The notes: generated by a model not told the origin, from the letters alone. Shown: positions 1 to 8,041, counted from the first letter of the stretch. The stretch is DNA of 20,532 nucleotides from an uncultured Clostridium sp. (GCA_900553405.1 USDF01000032.1:1-20532), one strand, 5' to 3'. Translations and numbers: made by a program.

Positions 1-249
1 TCTATATCTTGTAGAAATTTAAAACAATCAGTTGTTAAACAAGGGATATTTTCTAATAAAGTAATGAATTACGGATTACTGTTGATATTTTTAATTGAAC
101 TGGTAGTATTTGTTACACCGGTTGGCAAATTAATAAATATTGTTTCAATAGAATTTGGGTTAATATTCGTAGTATTCTTAATAAATCTTATGGCAATATT
201 TATTTATGAATTAATTAAGCCATTATTAGTTAGTTGGTTTAAAGATTAG
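1..249 (+). CDS. Cation-transporting P-type ATPase, C-terminal end (partial)
   Basis: The reading frame is open from the first base of the window and ends at TAG, giving 82 residues of a protein that begins outside. It opens with a segment like the SCRNLKQSV-type loop in the last transmembrane block of Ca2+/cation P-type ATPases (compare the FNCRS motif of this family). Two hydrophobic helices follow, at about residues 25-45 and 50-72, and a short basic tail. This matches the Cation_ATPase_C region, which holds the final membrane helices of the pump. An ATG at 64 gives only 61 residues and is internal, not a start. The next gene begins 30 bases downstream with no terminator between, so the two may be co-transcribed. 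The family call rests on this C-terminal piece only; the catalytic DKTGT motif is not visible. Confidence 0.7.
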   Translation, partial: SISCRNLKQSVVKQGIFSNKVMNYGLLLIFLIELVVFVTPVGKLINIVSIEFGLIFVVFLINLMAIFIYELIKPLLVSWFKD

Positions 250-279
250 GATATAGAGAGTAAATACGAGGTACAAGAT

Positions 280-1119
280 ATGCTTAAATGGGTTAAAGAA
301 AATAAAATTATGATGATGACTATAGTAATATTTGAGATTGTTGCTATAGCGTTATTTATTTCAACTAAAAAGTTATTTTATCTACTAAATTTTAATTATA
401 TAGGAGTATGTTTAGGAACAGGAATGTATTTAATGTCTCATAAAGTTAAATATGCCAGAAACTTTGTTCAATTGGCAGTTGGTTTATATATGCTTATATA
501 TTTAGGCGTTATTTGTCGTGAAAATATGCAAATTGAAGGATTATGGTATTATTTGTTTTTAGGAGTATTTGAAGCTGCTACTATTCATTATTTTGTTGCT
601 AAAATTGCTGGACCGTTATTCTTTGGAAGAGGCTGGTGTGGTTATGCGTGCTGGACGGGAATGATACTAGATCTATTACCATATAAGATTCCTAAGAGTA
701 ATAGGAAAAAATTAGGATGGCTTAGATATATCGTATTCGTGCTATCATTAACATTTGTATCAGGATTATTTATTTTTAAGGTGGATAATTTAGAGAATAT
801 AATGTTTTGGTCGTTTATAATAGGAAATATAATTTATTATATCTTGGGTATATTATTAGCCTATATACTTAAAGATAATAGGGCTTTTTGTAAATATATA
901 TGTCCTATAACGGTGTTTTTAAAGCCAGCTAGTTATTTTTCTTATTTAAGGGTTAAGTGTAATCATAATAAATGTATTAATTGTCATAAATGTTTAAGGG
1001 TATGTCCAATGAATGTTGATATGTTAGATGATTCTCGTAAAAGAAAAAATGGTACTGAATGTATACTTTGCTGTAATTGTATTAAAGAGTGTCCAAAAGG
1101 AGCCTTGGATTTAAAATGA
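280..1119 (+). CDS. Membrane-bound polyferredoxin (NapH/CcoG-like 4Fe-4S protein)
   Basis: This 279-residue protein has five or so membrane helices (about 13-28, 38-55, 64-80, 88-110, 150-167 and 175-197) followed by a ferredoxin tail. Cysteines occur as GRGWCGYAC (C120, C124) and FCKYICP (C204, C208), the pairs typical of NapH, CcoG/RdxA and NosR-type electron-transfer proteins. The C-terminus carries two 4Fe-4S motifs: C232xxC235xxC238xxxC242P and C261xxC264xxC267xxxC271P. The protein probably passes electrons at the cytoplasmic membrane. Its partner is not visible, so substrate and direction are unknown. The start is an ATG preceded by a GAGG-like site. It lies 30 bases after the ATPase end, and the ATG of the decayed gene that follows overlaps its stop (ATGA). 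Confidence 0.85.
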   Translation: MLKWVKENKIMMMTIVIFEIVAIALFISTKKLFYLLNFNYIGVCLGTGMYLMSHKVKYARNFVQLAVGLYMLIYLGVICRENMQIEGLWYYLFLGVFEAATIHYFVAKIAGPLFFGRGWCGYACWTGMILDLLPYKIPKSNRKKLGWLRYIVFVLSLTFVSGLFIFKVDNLENIMFWSFIIGNIIYYILGILLAYILKDNRAFCKYICPITVFLKPASYFSYLRVKCNHNKCINCHKCLRVCPMNVDMLDDSRKRKNGTECILCCNCIKECPKGALDLK

Positions 1120-1331
1120 TTATTATGGTGATGATTTAAGTGAAAAAAATAAAATAGGAATGTTTTTAATTGTTCTAGGAAATTTATTGTATTTAGCATT
1201 TACAGTTTTTTGGGGAAGATGAAATTAGTAGCTTTTAGTAATTTACTAGTGTTCTTTTAGTGGGATTATCTATTGGTTGTAATTTAGTTGGGATAATTTT
1301 ATTAGTCACACATATGAGTAAAAATAGGTGA
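1116..1331 (+). pseudogene. Decayed small two-helix membrane protein
   Basis: An ATG at 1116 overlaps the stop of the polyferredoxin gene (ATGA), but its frame ends after seven codons. In the next frame a plausible protein segment runs on (GDDLSEKNKIG, then the hydrophobic stretch MFLIVLGNLLYLAFTVFWG). It stops at 1222, and a third frame continues with DEISSF, two stops, and a second hydrophobic helix, VLLVGLSIGCNLVGIILLV, then THMSKNR and a stop at 1331. Read together, the pieces make a protein of about 70 residues with two membrane helices, broken by at least two frameshifts and two nonsense codons. The overlap suggests it was once translationally coupled to the polyferredoxin. I do not recognise the family, and an assembly error cannot be excluded. 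Confidence 0.5.
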
Positions 1332-1424
1332 CATTGGATATTTAGTTAACTATGAGGTAATATTATTATTTTAGTATCAATCATTTTAAAGTCTTTTTAG
1401 TATAGAATTTATTCTTTTACATAA

Positions 1425-1884
1425 CAAAAACTAACTATTTATAAACTGTCCAACTTTTGGGGTTCAGTTCAAAATGGTCTTATTTGGGATAAAGATAAAA
1501 ATGAATATACTTATAAGATACCAACTATTATATTTGCCGAGAATACCTATTCAAATATTGAAAAATTAATTGAAGCAATTTTGAATTATTACAAAGAAAA
1601 TAAAATAAAACGAATACATCAATTTGATATTATAGTTGCCGGAGATTACACAATTGTTAATTCTTGTAAAGGACAAATTAGTTTTAATGATGTAAGGGGA
1701 ATATTTTTAAAAAAAACAGATAAAAAAAACATTAGCGGTTCTTTTGTTTTTGATGGCAAATATGCCATTAATTCATCCTACTTACAATGAAAACATTTAT
1801 AACATATATTTAGATAAGATATTTACTAATGCATCATATCGAGATGATTGGAATAAATTCTTAGAAGATATAGAAAATAGTTAA
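1425..1884 (+). pseudogene. Truncated, frameshifted gene upstream of the HD hydrolase
   Basis: One frame is open from 1425 to the stop at 1788-1790 with no convincing ATG before 1581. Yet the sequence before 1581 reads like normal protein (NGLIWDKDKNEYTYKIPTII), so the 5' end of the gene has been lost. Around 1750-1790 the frame changes: the next frame continues LIHPTYNENIYNIYLDKIF and ends at TAA 1884, immediately before the AAGGAGA ribosome site of the HD gene. That arrangement is typical of a two-gene operon. A segment QFDIIVAGDYTIV is loosely reminiscent of nuclease-like or DUF6602-type proteins, but I cannot assign a family. The lost 5' part coincides with a possible IS end at about 1445-1475. 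A 69-residue ORF from the ATG at 1581 is possible but would be only a fragment. Confidence 0.5.
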
Positions 1885-1899
1885 AGGAGAATAATAAAA

Positions 1900-2928
1900 A
1901 TGAGTAAATATTATGAAAATATTAGCAAAGAAATAAAAGATTATTTTGCAATTTTAGAACCAAATTTTCCAGAATGGTTAAATGAATATATAGACACAAA
2001 GGAATTATTATCACAGCAATATATTAGTGTTACTTGTGGCACTATTTATTCAGACTTATTTGAAAGCGATTTTTTCTTTTCAAGTCTAGACCATTCTGTT
2101 GCGGTTGCCTTAATTGTTTGGCATTTTACACATGATAAAAAACAAACTTTATCTGGATTATTTCACGATATAGCAACACCTGCATTTAAGCATTGTATAG
2201 ATTTTCTTAATGGAGATTATATGACTCAAGAATCAACAGAAGATTTGACAACAGAAATAATAAAAAATTCAAAAGAAATTATGACCTTATTAAAAAGAGA
2301 TAATATTAAAATATCAGAAATAGATAATTATCATTTATATCCTATTGCTGATAATGATACACCTAAATTATCTGCTGATAGATTAGAATATTCACTATCA
2401 AATGCTTTATTTACTTATAGATTATTAGATTCAGAAATTATTAAAGAAATATATGATGATATTGAAATACAAACTAACGAAGAAAAAGAAATTGAATTAG
2501 GATTTAAAACTAAAAAAATTGCTAGAAACTTTGTTAAGGTTACGAGCCGATTATCCGTTATATATCGTGAAGATAGAACTAGATATTCTATGCAATTAAT
2601 TGCTGATATTCTAAAAAAATTAAGTGATGAAAACAAAATTTCTAAAAAGGATTTATATGAATTAAAAGAAAGTGAAGTAATAGATATTATAGAATCTTCT
2701 AAATATAATGATATTTTTAATATTTGGAGAAATGCTAAAAAAGTAAAAACATCAAAAGAAGAACCTCAAAATGTTTATTATGTACATCATGGAGCTAAGA
2801 TTAGATATATTGATCCACTATTTAATGGTGAAAGGATTTCAAAGCGTTGTAAAATTGCTAACAAAATGATAGAAAATAATTTATCTTACGATATGGATAA
2901 TTATGTATATTTAAATTTTAATTTTTAA
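1900..2928 (+). CDS. HD-domain phosphohydrolase
   Basis: This 342-residue soluble protein shows the HD-superfamily metal-binding pattern: H65 (SLDHSVAVA), H89-D90 (LSGLFHDIATP) and D160 (LSADRLEY). This set binds a divalent metal in phosphohydrolases acting on nucleotides, dNTPs or cyclic dinucleotides. No second catalytic domain or membrane segment is visible; the C-terminal half (190-342) is charged and helical. The specific substrate is not shown by the sequence. The ATG has a clear AAGGAGA site nine bases upstream, which overlaps the stop of the decayed gene before it, so the two were probably one transcription unit. No strong promoter of its own is seen. The gene now appears as the surviving member of a broken pair. 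Confidence 0.8.
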   Translation: MSKYYENISKEIKDYFAILEPNFPEWLNEYIDTKELLSQQYISVTCGTIYSDLFESDFFFSSLDHSVAVALIVWHFTHDKKQTLSGLFHDIATPAFKHCIDFLNGDYMTQESTEDLTTEIIKNSKEIMTLLKRDNIKISEIDNYHLYPIADNDTPKLSADRLEYSLSNALFTYRLLDSEIIKEIYDDIEIQTNEEKEIELGFKTKKIARNFVKVTSRLSVIYREDRTRYSMQLIADILKKLSDENKISKKDLYELKESEVIDIIESSKYNDIFNIWRNAKKVKTSKEEPQNVYYVHHGAKIRYIDPLFNGERISKRCKIANKMIENNLSYDMDNYVYLNFNF

Positions 2929-2987
2929 TAATATGAAGATGAAATTATTTGATAATTTTTTCCTCTTTTTTTATAGTATTTATATAA

Positions 2988-3020
2988 AATAAAAACTCAC
3001 GAACTTTTAAGTCCGTAAGT
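2988..3020 (-). terminator. Rho-independent terminator after tRNA-Thr
   Basis: On the minus strand, ACTTACGGAC and GTTCGTGAGT pair over 10 bp (with G-T wobbles) around a 6-base loop. A T-rich tract TTTTTATTTT follows. The hairpin begins 13 bases beyond the 3' end of the tRNA gene. Confidence 0.8.
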
Positions 3021-3033
3021 TGATTTCAAATGG

Positions 3034-3106
3034 AGCTACTGGCCAGAATCGAACTGGCGACCTACAGGTTACGAATCTGTTGCTCTACCAACTGAGCTAC
3101 AGTAGC
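3034..3106 (-). tRNA. tRNA-Thr (anticodon CGT)
   Basis: The reverse strand folds into a full cloverleaf. It has a 7-bp acceptor stem GCTACTG/CAGTAGC, a D arm GCTC/GAGC around AGTTGGTA, an anticodon loop TTCGTAA, and a T arm GCCAG/CTGGC with loop TTCGATT. The anticodon at positions 34-36 is CGT, reading ACG (threonine). The discriminator base is T, and CCA is not encoded. The last base pair of the anticodon stem (31-39) is an A-C mismatch; the rest is paired. It has its own consensus promoter and a downstream terminator, so it is a single-gene unit. Confidence 0.95.
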
Positions 3107-3190
3107 GTATTTCATTATTGTATATATTTGTACTTTAATTATTGCAAACAATTTTATCGTGTCTTGTATTGCATTAATTATTACTTAAAC

Positions 3191-3219
3191 ATTATATCTT
3201 TTTTATATTTCGCTGTCAA
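3191..3219 (-). promoter_or_regulatory. Sigma-A promoter of tRNA-Thr
   Basis: On the minus strand TTGACA is separated from TATAAT by exactly 17 bases, a perfect consensus. Transcription should start near 3184, giving a leader of roughly 78 bases before the tRNA 5' end at 3106. Confidence 0.85.
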
Positions 3220-3255
3220 TTAAAATATTTCATTAAATTATTTTTCTTATATTAG

Positions 3256-3284
3256 TTGCTTTTATGTAAAAAATGTATTATAAT
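3256..3284 (+). promoter_or_regulatory. Sigma-A promoter of the SH3-VanW gene
   Basis: TTGCTT and TATAAT are separated by 17 bases. The predicted start near 3291 leaves a leader of about 40 bases with GGGAGG at 3317-3322 before the ATG at 3331. The promoter excludes upstream start codons at 3256 and 3286. Confidence 0.8.
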
Positions 3285-3330
3285 GAACATTACGTTTAAA
3301 AAACATTATACATTAAGGGAGGATTTTCAA

Positions 3331-4149
3331 ATGAAAACTTTCAAAAAATCAATTTTAGCAGTAGTTATCAGCATTACCTCTTTACTTTTATTTTCCTTTC
3401 CGGCTTTTGCCCAGGAAAATAAAGAAAATGTTTCTCTTGTACAGGATGAGAACGCACCAGTATTTACTGGGTTTGACGCTACTCCTCGGGATTGTAATGA
3501 GCTAAATATTAGAGAACTTCCTAATAGTTCTTCTAATATAATAGCAAAAATTCCTTTTGGTGAAACTTTTAAAGTATTTGAGCAATCTGGAAAATGGTTT
3601 AAAATCGAGTACCAGGGATTATCTGGATTTGTATTTTGGAAATATATTTCTTTTATTGAAGAAGAAATAACTGAAGATTCTAATTTAATTGGAAATTCAA
3701 TTATTCAATATACTTCCAGTGAAAACCGTGACTTTAATATTGCTCTTGCTTGTAGTACAATCAATGGTGTTGTATTACAACCCGGTGAAGAATTCAGATG
3801 GAGTAACGTTGTTGGGCAAGCTTCAAAAGAAAAAGGCTATTTGCCTGCACCTGTTATTATTAACAGAAAATCTGTTACAGGTTATGGTGGTGGAGTATGT
3901 CAGGTAAGTACAACTCTTTATAATGCTCTTCTTGATACTTCTATTGTTCCAACTGAACATCATCATCATTCTATTGGCTCTGCATATGCTAAAAATGATG
4001 CAACCGTTGCTTATGGATATAAAGACTTTGCATTCATTAATACTTATGATTTTCCTATAAGGATTGAAGCTAGTTCTTATTATTCCATAGTCTTTATAAA
4101 TCTTTATAACGAAGATATGAATGAGACTGCTAGTAAAACAACAAACTAA
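3331..4149 (+). CDS. Secreted SH3-domain VanW family protein
   Basis: The start is the ATG at 3331, behind a GGGAGG site, giving 272 residues with a clean signal peptide (basic MKTFKK, hydrophobic core 8-23, AFA cleavage site about 27). A bacterial SH3 domain follows at about 46-108 (ELNIRELPNSSSNIIAKI, then a GFVFWKYI end). A VanW domain spans about 120-262 with its signature GYGGGVCQVSTTLYNALL at 184-201 and a histidine run EHHHHS at 209-213. VanW proteins are found in vancomycin-resistance clusters and widely in sporeforming Firmicutes; their biochemical role is not settled. SH3 domains of this type bind peptidoglycan, so an outer-surface wall-associated role is likely. The gene stands alone between its own promoter and terminator and converges on the cohesin-like operon. 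Confidence 0.88.
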   Translation: MKTFKKSILAVVISITSLLLFSFPAFAQENKENVSLVQDENAPVFTGFDATPRDCNELNIRELPNSSSNIIAKIPFGETFKVFEQSGKWFKIEYQGLSGFVFWKYISFIEEEITEDSNLIGNSIIQYTSSENRDFNIALACSTINGVVLQPGEEFRWSNVVGQASKEKGYLPAPVIINRKSVTGYGGGVCQVSTTLYNALLDTSIVPTEHHHHSIGSAYAKNDATVAYGYKDFAFINTYDFPIRIEASSYYSIVFINLYNEDMNETASKTTN

Positions 4150-4154
4150 AATTG

Positions 4155-4192
4155 AAAGCAAAAAAATCCAGAGTTTCTGGATTTTTTGCTTT
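4155..4192. terminator. Bidirectional terminator between convergent genes
   Basis: Arms beginning AAAGCAAAAAAATCCAGA and ending TCTGGATTTTTTGCTTT pair around a 3-base loop GTT. One A is unpaired because the A-run has seven bases and the T-run six. The A/T tracts on both sides let it stop transcription of the VanW gene (plus) and of the cohesin-like gene ending at 4218 (minus). Confidence 0.85.
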
Positions 4193-4217
4193 TTAACTAT
4201 TTTTTATATTTATGATC

Positions 4218-5810
4218 TTAAAAGTGTTTTCCTTTTCTTTTTCTTGGTTTTTCGTAATCATCTTCGCTTCGTGTATCTAGGAAATAATTCTTTTTATCTA
4301 TTTCTTCTTGCTCTATTTTGTTGCTTTCCTTTTCTTCTTTACTATCATTATTCATCTCTTGATTATCATCTTTTTCTGGCAATTCATCTGGGAAACCTTC
4401 AAATTTTTCTGAGTCGTCCTCTTCTTCTTTTCTATGTTTTACTGTATATACTATTACTATAATTAAGGCAATTAATGCTGCTGCACCTATACCAGCATAT
4501 ATGTATATTTTAGAATTTGTTTGGATATTTCTTGGAGTCTTTTCTTCTTTAACAGCTTCTTTAGTTGCTTTTATTTGATAAGTTGCTTTCTTTTCCCCAT
4601 CTTTAGAAGAAACTATAATTGTTATAATATTTTCTCCTTCTTTTAACTCTTCATTTCCTGTAATTTCTACTGTTGCATCTTCTTCACTTGCAACTGCTTG
4701 TATTTCTAATATATCTACATCAGATTTTATATTTACACTATAACTGTATACATCTGGTTTAAATTCAATGTTTGCATCTTTTATTTTTAAAGATGTAAGT
4801 CCAAATGTAGTTCCTTCTTTTTTAGTAACTTTTATTTCATATAATTTTGTTGTTCCATCTTCTGCATCTACAGAAATTATTATTGTGTTTTCTCCATCTT
4901 TTAGTTCTTTTTCTCCTTTTATTGTAACTATTGCCTTTGAATCTTCTGGTTCTGCCTTTATTGATAATTCATTTACTTCACTTGTTACATCTAAAGTATA
5001 TTCAGTTACATCTGAGCTAAAATTAGGTATAATATCAAAGTTCTCTACTACTAAAGATTTTAAATTTGCATTATTAGATTTTGTTTCTTCCGCTGGTTTA
5101 GTAGAAGTTAGTAAACTACTTGCTACATATTTTGTTTGTCCATTATATGATACTCTATACCATACATATCCATTTATTTTTTCTGTTGATGTTCCTGTTA
5201 CATTTAATTCTGTTCCTTTTTCTATTGATGTTGCACTACTACTTGTTGACCAACTTGCACGTAAATTGATATTTCCTGTAGAATACATTGTTTTGTTTGT
5301 ATCTGTAAAAGTTGGTTCTGTTGGTTTTTCTGGTTCCGGTGTTGGAGTTGGTTCTGGCTCTGGTTCTGGTGTGGGTGTTGGTGTTGTTTGTTTTGCTTTT
5401 ACTGTTACAGTAGCTGTATTTGATTCATCAGGTAAGCTTTCCAATTCAGGTGTTTCCATTCCTTTTATAATAAATTTTACATTGTATTTAGTATCTTTGC
5501 TAACACTTGGTGTTTTAAAAGTATATGTTCCTAAATTTGTTATTCCTGTTGTTGAAGAACCTGATATTGTTTTATAATCAGCACTAACTTGATCTCCTGA
5601 TGAAGAAATAAGTGTTAATCCCCCTGCATCAGTTAAATTAATTGTATATGCCCCTAAGGCTTTTCCAGATTTAATTGTTATTGTAACATTTTCTCCTGTT
5701 TCAACAACTTTATCTGTTGATGTTATTACTGCATTTACGTTTATTTGTAATGCTAATAATACTATTGTAGTAATTATTACTATCTTTAAAATATTTTTTA
5801 TTTTTTTCAT
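4218..5810 (-). CDS. Membrane-anchored surface protein: cohesin-like, SH3, two cadherin-like domains
   Basis: This 530-residue protein is read from an ATG overlapping the upstream stop (TAATG), with an AGGGGAGA site. Order of parts: signal peptide 1-27; a beta-rich domain about 29-138 that looks like a short cohesin or cohesin-like fold (VETGENVTITIKSG... LGTYTFKTPSV... NTATVTVKAK); a Pro/Thr/Glu linker 141-168; a bacterial SH3 domain 172-237 (NINLRASWSTSSS, KYVASSLL); two cadherin-like beta-sandwich repeats 245-330 and 335-418 (each with LKSL or LTSLKI and a D/E-G-ENxIxI core); one membrane helix 435-457; and a charged cytoplasmic tail of about 73 residues ending RKRKGKHF. It probably sits on the outer face of the membrane, reaching into the wall. 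The neighbouring glucosaminidase has a dockerin, so this protein may be its anchor. The cohesin call is tentative; a generic Ig-like fold is the alternative. Confidence 0.75.
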   Translation of the reverse strand: MKKIKNILKIVIITTIVLLALQINVNAVITSTDKVVETGENVTITIKSGKALGAYTINLTDAGGLTLISSSGDQVSADYKTISGSSTTGITNLGTYTFKTPSVSKDTKYNVKFIIKGMETPELESLPDESNTATVTVKAKQTTPTPTPEPEPEPTPTPEPEKPTEPTFTDTNKTMYSTGNINLRASWSTSSSATSIEKGTELNVTGTSTEKINGYVWYRVSYNGQTKYVASSLLTSTKPAEETKSNNANLKSLVVENFDIIPNFSSDVTEYTLDVTSEVNELSIKAEPEDSKAIVTIKGEKELKDGENTIIISVDAEDGTTKLYEIKVTKKEGTTFGLTSLKIKDANIEFKPDVYSYSVNIKSDVDILEIQAVASEEDATVEITGNEELKEGENIITIIVSSKDGEKKATYQIKATKEAVKEEKTPRNIQTNSKIYIYAGIGAAALIALIIVIVYTVKHRKEEEDDSEKFEGFPDELPEKDDNQEMNNDSKEEKESNKIEQEEIDKKNYFLDTRSEDDYEKPRKRKGKHF

Positions 5811-8041
5811 TAATTTATCTCCCCTATTGTAATTTCAAATGTTCCTACACTTTTTTTTAGAACTCTTAATGAATCTCTTGCGTCTATAATTCCATCTTTG
5901 TTTATATCTGCTGCCTTAGCAAATTCATTATCAATTTTGTATGTTCCTACTGAATATTTAAGGATTCTCAATGAATCTCTTGCATCTATAACTCCGTCTC
6001 CATTAATGTCACCCATTTTTACTACTGCATATGTTTTATTATCTATTGTTATAGTATATCCTGTTCCAACATTTCCTGATGAAACTACTTTTCCACTTGA
6101 ATCTTTTACAACAATATTTTTATTTGTATATTTTTCCTTGATTGTTTCAATACTTGTATCTGGTTCACAAACTAAATTTGAATCTTCTAATTTAAATTTG
6201 TCATTTTTTGTTGTTGGTGTATTAGGATTTGAGTTTGAATTATTAGAATTTACTACTTGTATATATTGTTCTTTAGAATCTCCCCTTGCTATATATCCTT
6301 CTATACCATCTGAAGTTACTACTTTATCCCATGTATATCCATTAGCATTTGATGCTCCAGCTTGAGTCCTTGTTAATACATCGTTTTTATCTAAATAAGT
6401 TAGAACTTTTTGGTTTGTTCCTGGTGCTTCTCTTACTTTTAATCCTGAATTACAAATTACCTTAATCAATTCATTTTTTTCTGTTCCGCCATTTTCTGTT
6501 TCTGAACCTGCTGTACTAATATATTGTTGTGCTATATAACCTTGTCTTCCGTCAGACAATTTTACTCTATCCCATACATAGCCATCTAAATTATATTTAT
6601 CTTTTTCTATTCTAGTTAATACTTGACCTTTTATTAAAGTTGTAATTATTGTTGTTGAAGTTGTTCCTGGTCCATTTCTTAAGTTAACAGATGTATTGGC
6701 TATTACTGTATCATTGCAGTTTGTTATATCAGCTATTTCAACTAAATAACTACGTGATACATAACCTTTTCTTCCATCTGGTAATACTACTTTGTCCCAA
6801 TAAACTCCATTGCTACTGCTTGAAGCAACTTCTATTCTAAGAAGGACATCTCCTGTATTTACAGTAGCAATTATACTAGATGATGTGCTTGCTCCATTTC
6901 TTACATTTACACTTGTTCCTTTAACTTTAACATTTTGTGTTACTATTCCTGCATCTACTGGTTCTCTACATATAGTTTCTGGCATGTTTTCATATACAGG
7001 TATTATAAATTCAATAGAACTATCTATTAAACCTAAGCTTTCATAAGTACCTTTTACTTTTTCTCCCTCTGTTACTGATGCTGAAACATTTTGCATATAT
7101 TGGAAATAATATAATGTTCCATCTGAATTGTCTACATCAAATTTTTGTAAATATAATGTATCTTGTCCATCATTTATATAATTTTTCGCTAATACTTTAG
7201 TTCCTTCTTTTATAGAAATTTCTGGGTTTGTCCATCCATTTTTTTGAGCATGTTGTAATCCACTTGCTATAACTTGTGCGTCTGTTGAACCAGAAGCCTT
7301 AATGTTTAAATAATTGTAATATCCAACATATCCACTATATGTACCTGTTGCTGTAGAACCAGGTCTTGAACCTGCACCTTGTTCTTGGCGAAGTCTAGAA
7401 GCTAAATGATATGGACTTATTCCTGCTTCACTTGCTGCCTCCATAATAACTTGTGCATAAGATTTATTTATTGTAGCTGTTGTTCCATCTGTTGTTGTAT
7501 ATTTTATTGTATCTCCTTGCATATACCCCATATCTGCTATAATCTTTTTTACACCTTCTATAGTTTGAATTTCACCATTATAAGATAAATTTTCAAATTC
7601 AAATATATATGTATCATTTAACCAATTTCTTGGGTCCATATAGTATGAAACTGCTGCCTCTGATGCACATCTCCAAGAAGTTCCTCCACGTGGTGTTTCA
7701 CCACATACACTACATTTCCATGAACTTGGTCTGCTTGCTGGTACAACATTTCTTCCATGACATGCTGTTGTTTCATTTTTTATTACTTGGCTCCAATCTA
7801 ATCCTGTATAGAATATTGTAAAATTCCAATTTGGATGAGATTTTTTTAAATTATCTATTAATTCCTTATAACCTGGATAATCATTAATTTTGCTTGAATA
7901 ACTTTCTCTTGTCTGTGCTGCAAATATTACATTCTGATTTATGACTCCTAAAAAAACATAAGATATAAAAGTTAGTATTATAAGCACAAATACTAGCTTT
8001 GAAACCCTATGCTTAGTAGTTCTATATATATCGGTAATCAA
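5810..8041 (-). CDS. Secreted N-acetylglucosaminidase with three SH3 domains and a dockerin
   Basis: This peptidoglycan hydrolase of the glucosaminidase (GH73-like) type has 743 residues when started at TTG 8041. That TTG has AAGGAGG eight bases upstream and lies downstream of a consensus promoter. A longer ORF from TTG 8104 would begin before the predicted transcription start. Order: signal/anchor helix about 16-43; catalytic region about 50-350, with the probable catalytic Glu in RLRQEQG (about 220); SH3 domains about 370-434, 441-509 and 524-595; an Asn/Pro linker; a small beta domain about 614-676; and a C-terminal dockerin about 677-734 with two calcium-loop repeats, GDINGDGVIDARDSLRILK and ADINKDGIIDARDSLRVLK. 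A four-Cys patch (C94, C110, C113, C125) lies in the catalytic region. It is first in a two-gene operon with the anchored cohesin-like protein. Confidence 0.88.
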   Translation of the reverse strand: MITDIYRTTKHRVSKLVFVLIILTFISYVFLGVINQNVIFAAQTRESYSSKINDYPGYKELIDNLKKSHPNWNFTIFYTGLDWSQVIKNETTACHGRNVVPASRPSSWKCSVCGETPRGGTSWRCASEAAVSYYMDPRNWLNDTYIFEFENLSYNGEIQTIEGVKKIIADMGYMQGDTIKYTTTDGTTATINKSYAQVIMEAASEAGISPYHLASRLRQEQGAGSRPGSTATGTYSGYVGYYNYLNIKASGSTDAQVIASGLQHAQKNGWTNPEISIKEGTKVLAKNYINDGQDTLYLQKFDVDNSDGTLYYFQYMQNVSASVTEGEKVKGTYESLGLIDSSIEFIIPVYENMPETICREPVDAGIVTQNVKVKGTSVNVRNGASTSSSIIATVNTGDVLLRIEVASSSSNGVYWDKVVLPDGRKGYVSRSYLVEIADITNCNDTVIANTSVNLRNGPGTTSTTIITTLIKGQVLTRIEKDKYNLDGYVWDRVKLSDGRQGYIAQQYISTAGSETENGGTEKNELIKVICNSGLKVREAPGTNQKVLTYLDKNDVLTRTQAGASNANGYTWDKVVTSDGIEGYIARGDSKEQYIQVVNSNNSNSNPNTPTTKNDKFKLEDSNLVCEPDTSIETIKEKYTNKNIVVKDSSGKVVSSGNVGTGYTITIDNKTYAVVKMGDINGDGVIDARDSLRILKYSVGTYKIDNEFAKAADINKDGIIDARDSLRVLKKSVGTFEITIGEIN

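Noticed and set aside
1332..1424. Possible promoter or small gene in the AT-rich gap
   Set aside because: No TTGACA-type box with correct spacing, no ORF with a ribosome site and no hairpin of note were found.
3020..3223. A 67-residue plus-strand ORF with an RTGDLQVTN stretch
   Set aside because: It is the antisense of the tRNA-Thr gene and its promoter. ORFs like this are a well-known annotation artefact of tRNA reverse complements.
3823..4161. A 112-residue minus-strand ORF
   Set aside because: It is antisense to the VanW domain and ends in the terminator region; no ribosome site is present.
4121..4462. A 113-residue plus-strand ORF running through the terminator
   Set aside because: It crosses the bidirectional terminator and reads antisense to the cytoplasmic tail of the anchored protein, giving only Phe/Leu-rich shadow sequence.
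5330..5400. Short tandem-like repeats that could suggest a repeat array
   Set aside because: They encode the alternating PT/PE linker of the anchored protein. They are low-complexity coding sequence, not a CRISPR or a DNA element.
4768..5577. A 269-residue plus-strand ORF rich in Val, Ser and Gly
   Set aside because: It lies wholly antisense to the cohesin-like protein, has no ribosome site, and its repeats mirror the Pro/Thr/Glu linker codons.
5898..7821. Several plus-strand ORFs of 60-155 residues
   Set aside because: All are shadows of the glucosaminidase gene, with no start signals; the opposite strand has clear domains in order.
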